This document shows, piece by piece, positions 6,066 to 9,537 of a stretch of DNA of 9,537 nucleotides (position 1 is its first letter; every line of letters starts with the position of its first letter). Both the position numbers and the translations under genes were made by a program. The DNA comes from Geobacter sp. (GTDB lineage Bacteria; Desulfobacterota; Desulfuromonadia; Geobacterales; Geobacteraceae). The notes beneath the pieces are model-generated. The model worked only from the letters and a program-made list of their open reading frames with translations, did no database searches and was not told where the DNA came from. The DNA lies in assembly GCA_003857395.1 (NCBI GenBank), contig RPRC01000220.1, positions 1 through 9,537 on the forward strand, read 5' to 3'.

Positions 6066-6143
6066 ATTTTATCCAGACAACGTCTTTGAATTAATTATCC
6101 CTAGAACTGCCGTCTGACCCCTCATGTTTCCTCAGCCACTTTT

Positions 6144-9100
6144 TCAAACCGCCTGCCTGATCAAGTCAAATACCACCCGTGCAAACCCTCTGGCCACTTC
6201 CGGGTTGGACAGAATCTGCATCATCTGCTTTTGATGAGCCTCACTGCTGTCCATCACCGCGTCGTCGAGTGCCTTAGGGAAATCGCCCAGCATCGCCTGT
6301 TCCGGCGAGTTGTTCCGGACCTGATTCATAACGTTTTTGTTTTCACTCACCTTGTCACGGATGGTGTGCGCGTAGTTGATCAGATCCTTGTCGGTGAGGC
6401 CATCGGTAATGAAGAGTTCATTGAGGCGCGCCAGAATCTGCGAAAGGAACTCTTCCTTTTTGTCCTTTGCCTTGGCCGAGCCGAGATCGTTGCCCGGTTG
6501 CAGCTTGTATTCAGCTCCGGGATCCATCACCAGATTCTGTTGGTGCAGGAGCGATAGCCGATAGTGGGTAAGGGCAACATTGCTCAGATCGATATCGTCC
6601 TCGTCGTCCAGTTTTTCTCGCAACAACGGCCGAAGGTGCCTGGCGTAGAGGCTGAGCTTTTCCAGGTCCTTGTTGTCGTAAGCGACGATCTGCGACATGA
6701 ATTCATAAAAACGGGTGAAACTGCCAAGGTCTTTCTTGAAAATCTCCAGCCGGTCTTTCTCCTGGCGGCACTCCTTGAAACACTTCTCATCATTGGCGGT
6801 CAGCACCGGGTCACCAGTCTTCCTGGTGCGCTCGAAAATCTCCTTGGCGGTCTTGTAGGCATCGATCGCCAGTTTGTACCGTCCTTGCCAACGTTGCACC
6901 GCGGGTTTGCAGATGTTGCTGATCGCAGCACTGCTCTTGTTTCTGGCGAAAAAGGCAACGGCGAACTGTTCAACCTCCTGCCAGGTAAAGATGTTTTCGG
7001 CGCGCAGCTTGTCAAAGAGATCGAAGACCAGATCAGGGTCGGAGACATCGGCTAGTTCGGCGGTTTGATAATAGGGCAGGAATGAATCAAGGATGTCCTG
7101 CGGATCGTTGAAGAAGTCGAGGACGAAGGTGCCGCTCACCTCCTTGCCGGGGTAGGTGCGGTTCAGCCTGGAAAGGGTCTGCACACACTCGACGCCGCAG
7201 AGCTTCTTGTCCACGTACATGGCGCAGAGCTTCGGTTGATCGAAGCCGGTCTGAAACTTGTTGGCCACCAGCATCACCCGATAATCCACACTGTCGAAGG
7301 CCTTGCGCATGTCGCGTCCCTTGAGACCAGGGTTCATGCTCCGTTCGGTGAATTTGGTGCCCAGCAGTTCGGTCGTGTTGGGATCTTTGTCGCTGAATTC
7401 CACTTCGCCGGAGAAAGCGACCATAGCCTGGATCGTGCTATACCCCTTTCGGGCGACATACTTGTCGAATTCCTTCTTATAGCGCACCACCTCTTTCCGT
7501 GAGCTGGTCACCACCATCGCCTTGGCTTGCCCGCCGAGCAGGCCAATGACGTTGTCCTTGAAGTGCTCGACAATCACCTGCACCTTCTGGGCAATATTGT
7601 AATCGTGCAGGCGCACCCACTGGTTAAGCTTAACTTGAGCCTTTTTGCTGTCGACCTCTGCGTCCTTGGCCTTGATGCGCTGCGCCAGTTGGTAGGCCAC
7701 TTTGTAGTTGGTGTAGTTTTTCAGCACATCGAGAATAAAGCCCTCTTCGATTGCCTGGCGCATCGAGTAGACGTGGAAGGCTTCGGGTCTGTTTTTCTTC
7801 GATGGGGGGAGCTCCGGATTGGGCAGCCGTCCGAACAGCTCCAGGGTCTTTGGCTTAGGAGTGGCGGTAAAGGCGAAGTAGCTGAGGTTGCCACTATCTC
7901 GTCGGGCGGCAATGGTGGCATCGAGAATATCTTCCGAGGTGAGTTCCACATCGTCGTCGGTGTTCTCCGTCACCAGCACCTCTTTCAATTGCCGCGCGGT
8001 GGAGCCGGACTGGGACGAATGCGCCTCGTCGGCGATGATCGCATAGCGGCGTTCTTTAAGGCTAACGCTGTTCTCAATCTCCTGGAGTACAAAGGGAAAG
8101 GTCTGGATGGTGACGATGATGATCGGCTGGGAGTGTTCCAGGGCATGGGCCAGTTTTTCCGACTTGGAACCGTCGCCGATATCGCGGTTGATCCGCCCCA
8201 CCACGCCATCGACGTGTTCGAATTGGTGGATGGTGTCCTGTAACTGGTCGTCAAGCACGGTGCGGTCGGTGACGACGATCACCGAGTGAAACTGCTTTAT
8301 CCCTTGAGCATCGTAGAGCGATGAAAGCTGGTGAGCGGTCCAGGCGATGGAGTTGGACTTGCCCGACCCGGCGCTGTGCTGGATCAGATATTTATGTCCG
8401 GGACCTTCGCACCGTGCTGCTTTCAAGAGGCGGCTGACCACATCCCACTGGTGATAGCGGGGAAAGATCAGGGACTCTTTCTTCGCTTTCTTCCCCTGCC
8501 AGTCCTCCACCTCTTCGATCTGGAGGTGCACGTAGCGGGCGAGGATGTTGAGCAGGTTATCGGGGAGCAGTACCTCGTTCCAGAGATAGCCGCTGGCGTA
8601 TTCGCTGGCATTCTCGGGGCTGTCGTTCCCCGCGCCCCCATCTGTGGTCCCCCTATTGAAAGGGAGGAAGGAGGTGTCATCCCCCGCCAGCCGGGTCGTC
8701 ATATGGACCTCATACTGGCTGACGGCAAAATGGACCAGCGCTCCACGCTTGAAGGTGAGGAGCGGTTCCGGCTTTTTGTTTACCGGGTCCTTCGGCAGAC
8801 GGGTGCGCTTGTACTGCTTGATGGCATTGTCCACCGCCTGCTTGAACTCTGATTTCAGCTCCAGGGTGGCGACCGGCAGGCCGTTGACGAAGAGGACCAG
8901 ATCGATGCGCAAGGCTTTGGCCTTGCTGCCGGTCTCGGCTAGATATTCGTCGGTGGCAAAGGGGCTGTAGACCAGCTCCGGCACGATGCGCAGGCGGTTT
9001 TTGGCGTAACGCGCCAGGGTATCGGGGTTGAGATCGTGTTCCGGCTTGAACTGGCAGAGTTTGAAGCGGGTACCGCGATCGCGCAGTTCGTGGCGTAACA

Positions 9101-9389
9101 CGCCGAGGGTGCCGAAGGTGCGCAGCTCGCGGTTGGCGGCGTTGGGATCGACCTTGTTGAGCTGGGTAGCGACCCGTTCGAGGAAGTGCTTTTCGGGGTT
9201 TTGCGGATAGAGTTTGCAGTATTTCTGCCACTGCTCGTCCTGGGTTTCTTTGACGAAACCGAGCACGTCTTCCTCGTACAACGCCAGCTCCCGGTTGTAA
9301 CCGGCGGGTGATCCCAGTTGCCAGCCGTTGGCGACCATCTGGTTGATGATGTCATTCTGGAAGATCTGCTCGTTGGATTTATTGGACAT
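6144..9389 (-). CDS. hsdR: Type I restriction-modification system, restriction subunit R
   Basis: DNA-translocating endonuclease subunit of a type I system, which works with HsdM and HsdS to cut unmodified foreign DNA after ATP-driven translocation. Length is 1081 residues, normal for the family. Nuclease domain: RIDLVLFVNG (D163), ELK (E177, K179), then QYKR (Q192, Y193). Helicase domains: QHSAGSGKSNS Walker A (K344), VTDRTVLDDQL, ADEAH (454-457), FAFTATPKPKT (motif III, 508-510), VANKFQTGFDQPKL and QTLSRLNRT (737-745). About 300 helical C-terminal residues follow, probably the region that contacts the methyltransferase core. All catalytic motifs are intact. The start ATG at 9389 has AAGGA five bases upstream. 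No hsdM or hsdS lies within the window. An IS-like end lies about 50 bases upstream. Confidence 0.97.
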   Translation of the reverse strand: MSNKSNEQIFQNDIINQMVANGWQLGSPAGYNRELALYEEDVLGFVKETQDEQWQKYCKLYPQNPEKHFLERVATQLNKVDPNAANRELRTFGTLGVLRHELRDRGTRFKLCQFKPEHDLNPDTLARYAKNRLRIVPELVYSPFATDEYLAETGSKAKALRIDLVLFVNGLPVATLELKSEFKQAVDNAIKQYKRTRLPKDPVNKKPEPLLTFKRGALVHFAVSQYEVHMTTRLAGDDTSFLPFNRGTTDGGAGNDSPENASEYASGYLWNEVLLPDNLLNILARYVHLQIEEVEDWQGKKAKKESLIFPRYHQWDVVSRLLKAARCEGPGHKYLIQHSAGSGKSNSIAWTAHQLSSLYDAQGIKQFHSVIVVTDRTVLDDQLQDTIHQFEHVDGVVGRINRDIGDGSKSEKLAHALEHSQPIIIVTIQTFPFVLQEIENSVSLKERRYAIIADEAHSSQSGSTARQLKEVLVTENTDDDVELTSEDILDATIAARRDSGNLSYFAFTATPKPKTLELFGRLPNPELPPSKKNRPEAFHVYSMRQAIEEGFILDVLKNYTNYKVAYQLAQRIKAKDAEVDSKKAQVKLNQWVRLHDYNIAQKVQVIVEHFKDNVIGLLGGQAKAMVVTSSRKEVVRYKKEFDKYVARKGYSTIQAMVAFSGEVEFSDKDPNTTELLGTKFTERSMNPGLKGRDMRKAFDSVDYRVMLVANKFQTGFDQPKLCAMYVDKKLCGVECVQTLSRLNRTYPGKEVSGTFVLDFFNDPQDILDSFLPYYQTAELADVSDPDLVFDLFDKLRAENIFTWQEVEQFAVAFFARNKSSAAISNICKPAVQRWQGRYKLAIDAYKTAKEIFERTRKTGDPVLTANDEKCFKECRQEKDRLEIFKKDLGSFTRFYEFMSQIVAYDNKDLEKLSLYARHLRPLLREKLDDEDDIDLSNVALTHYRLSLLHQQNLVMDPGAEYKLQPGNDLGSAKAKDKKEEFLSQILARLNELFITDGLTDKDLINYAHTIRDKVSENKNVMNQVRNNSPEQAMLGDFPKALDDAVMDSSEAHQKQMMQILSNPEVARGFARVVFDLIRQAV

Positions 9390-9441
9390 GGGATTCCTTT
9401 TATTACGGCGGATTACAGGCTCGTAACTCCCCTGTGCAACA

Positions 9442-9481
9442 TGGAGATAGGTTACATTTTAACCTGTGGACATGGGTTACA
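9442..9481. repeat. Pair of 15-bp direct repeats, probable insertion-sequence terminus
   Basis: TGGAGATAGGTTACA (9442-9456) and TGGACATGGGTTACA (9467-9481) match at 13 of 15 positions, with starts 25 bases apart. The second copy overlaps the stop codon of the partial gene at the window edge. Multiple short repeats with GGTTACA cores are typical of transposase-binding ends in IS21- and IS481-like elements. The other end of the element is outside the window. Confidence 0.5.
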
Positions 9482-9537
9482 CTTTCATTGACTTATGCTC
9501 CAGTTTTTGGAGCTTGACGTCGAGAATACCGATAGGA
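9477..9537 (-). CDS. C-terminal end of a protein, possibly an IS transposase (cut by window edge)
   Basis: Nineteen final residues, PIGILDVKLQKLEHKSMKV, end at TAA (9479-9477). The frame is open to the window edge. The stop lies inside a repeat that looks like an insertion-sequence terminus, which suggests the end of a transposase or integrase. Too little is present to name a family. Lying directly upstream of hsdR, it is alternatively the tail of an unrelated gene in the restriction cluster. Confidence 0.4.
   Translation of the reverse strand, partial: PIGILDVKLQKLEHKSMKV

Noticed and set aside
7527..8243. Plus-strand frame of 238 codons inside hsdR
   Set aside because: Lies entirely antisense to the motif-rich helicase part of HsdR, with no ribosome site and no domain; a codon-bias shadow.
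1..9537. CRISPR array or complete mobile element
   Set aside because: No regularly spaced repeats, and no full transposase or integrase gene within the window.

Overview
The window looks like a chromosomal segment of a delta-type proteobacterium, most likely from the Geobacter/Desulfuromonas/Pelobacter group. This is an inference from gene style: a polytopic GGDEF protein, a DUF4124 protein, and TlyA and HIT genes with Geobacter-like protein sequence. No species-level marker is visible. Almost every protein-coding gene lies on the minus strand. A tRNA and one unusual candidate non-coding transcript lie on the plus strand.

Left part (1-4383) is housekeeping and signalling. It holds the N-terminus of the replicative polymerase dnaE (cut by the window edge) and a membrane-bound diguanylate cyclase preceded by a long leader. 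A stretch of about 0.95 kb has no convincing protein gene, but does have a perfect-consensus sigma70 promoter firing rightward and a 25-bp perfect bidirectional terminator. A three-gene minus-strand operon follows: tlyA-type rRNA methyltransferase, then a HIT-family hydrolase, then a secreted DUF4124 protein. The operon ends at that same terminator, so the orphan plus-strand transcript and the operon converge on it.

Middle (4400-4790): a candidate tlyA operon promoter and leader hairpin, then a complete tRNA-Leu(CAG) with encoded CCA, its own promoter and a strong terminator.

Right part (4790-9537) looks like an accessory region beginning just past the 3' end of the tRNA-Leu gene. It holds a SEC-C motif gene broken by a single -1 frameshift and a short open-frame relic with a GGGACA repeat pair. 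Next is a full-length type I restriction subunit HsdR of 1081 residues, with no hsdM or hsdS in the window. The right edge has two 15-bp direct repeats and the last residues of another minus-strand protein, probably an insertion-sequence transposase, lying immediately upstream of hsdR.

The best candidates for something undescribed are the 2157-2622 transcription unit, the leader and start arrangement of tlyA, and the broken SEC-C gene.
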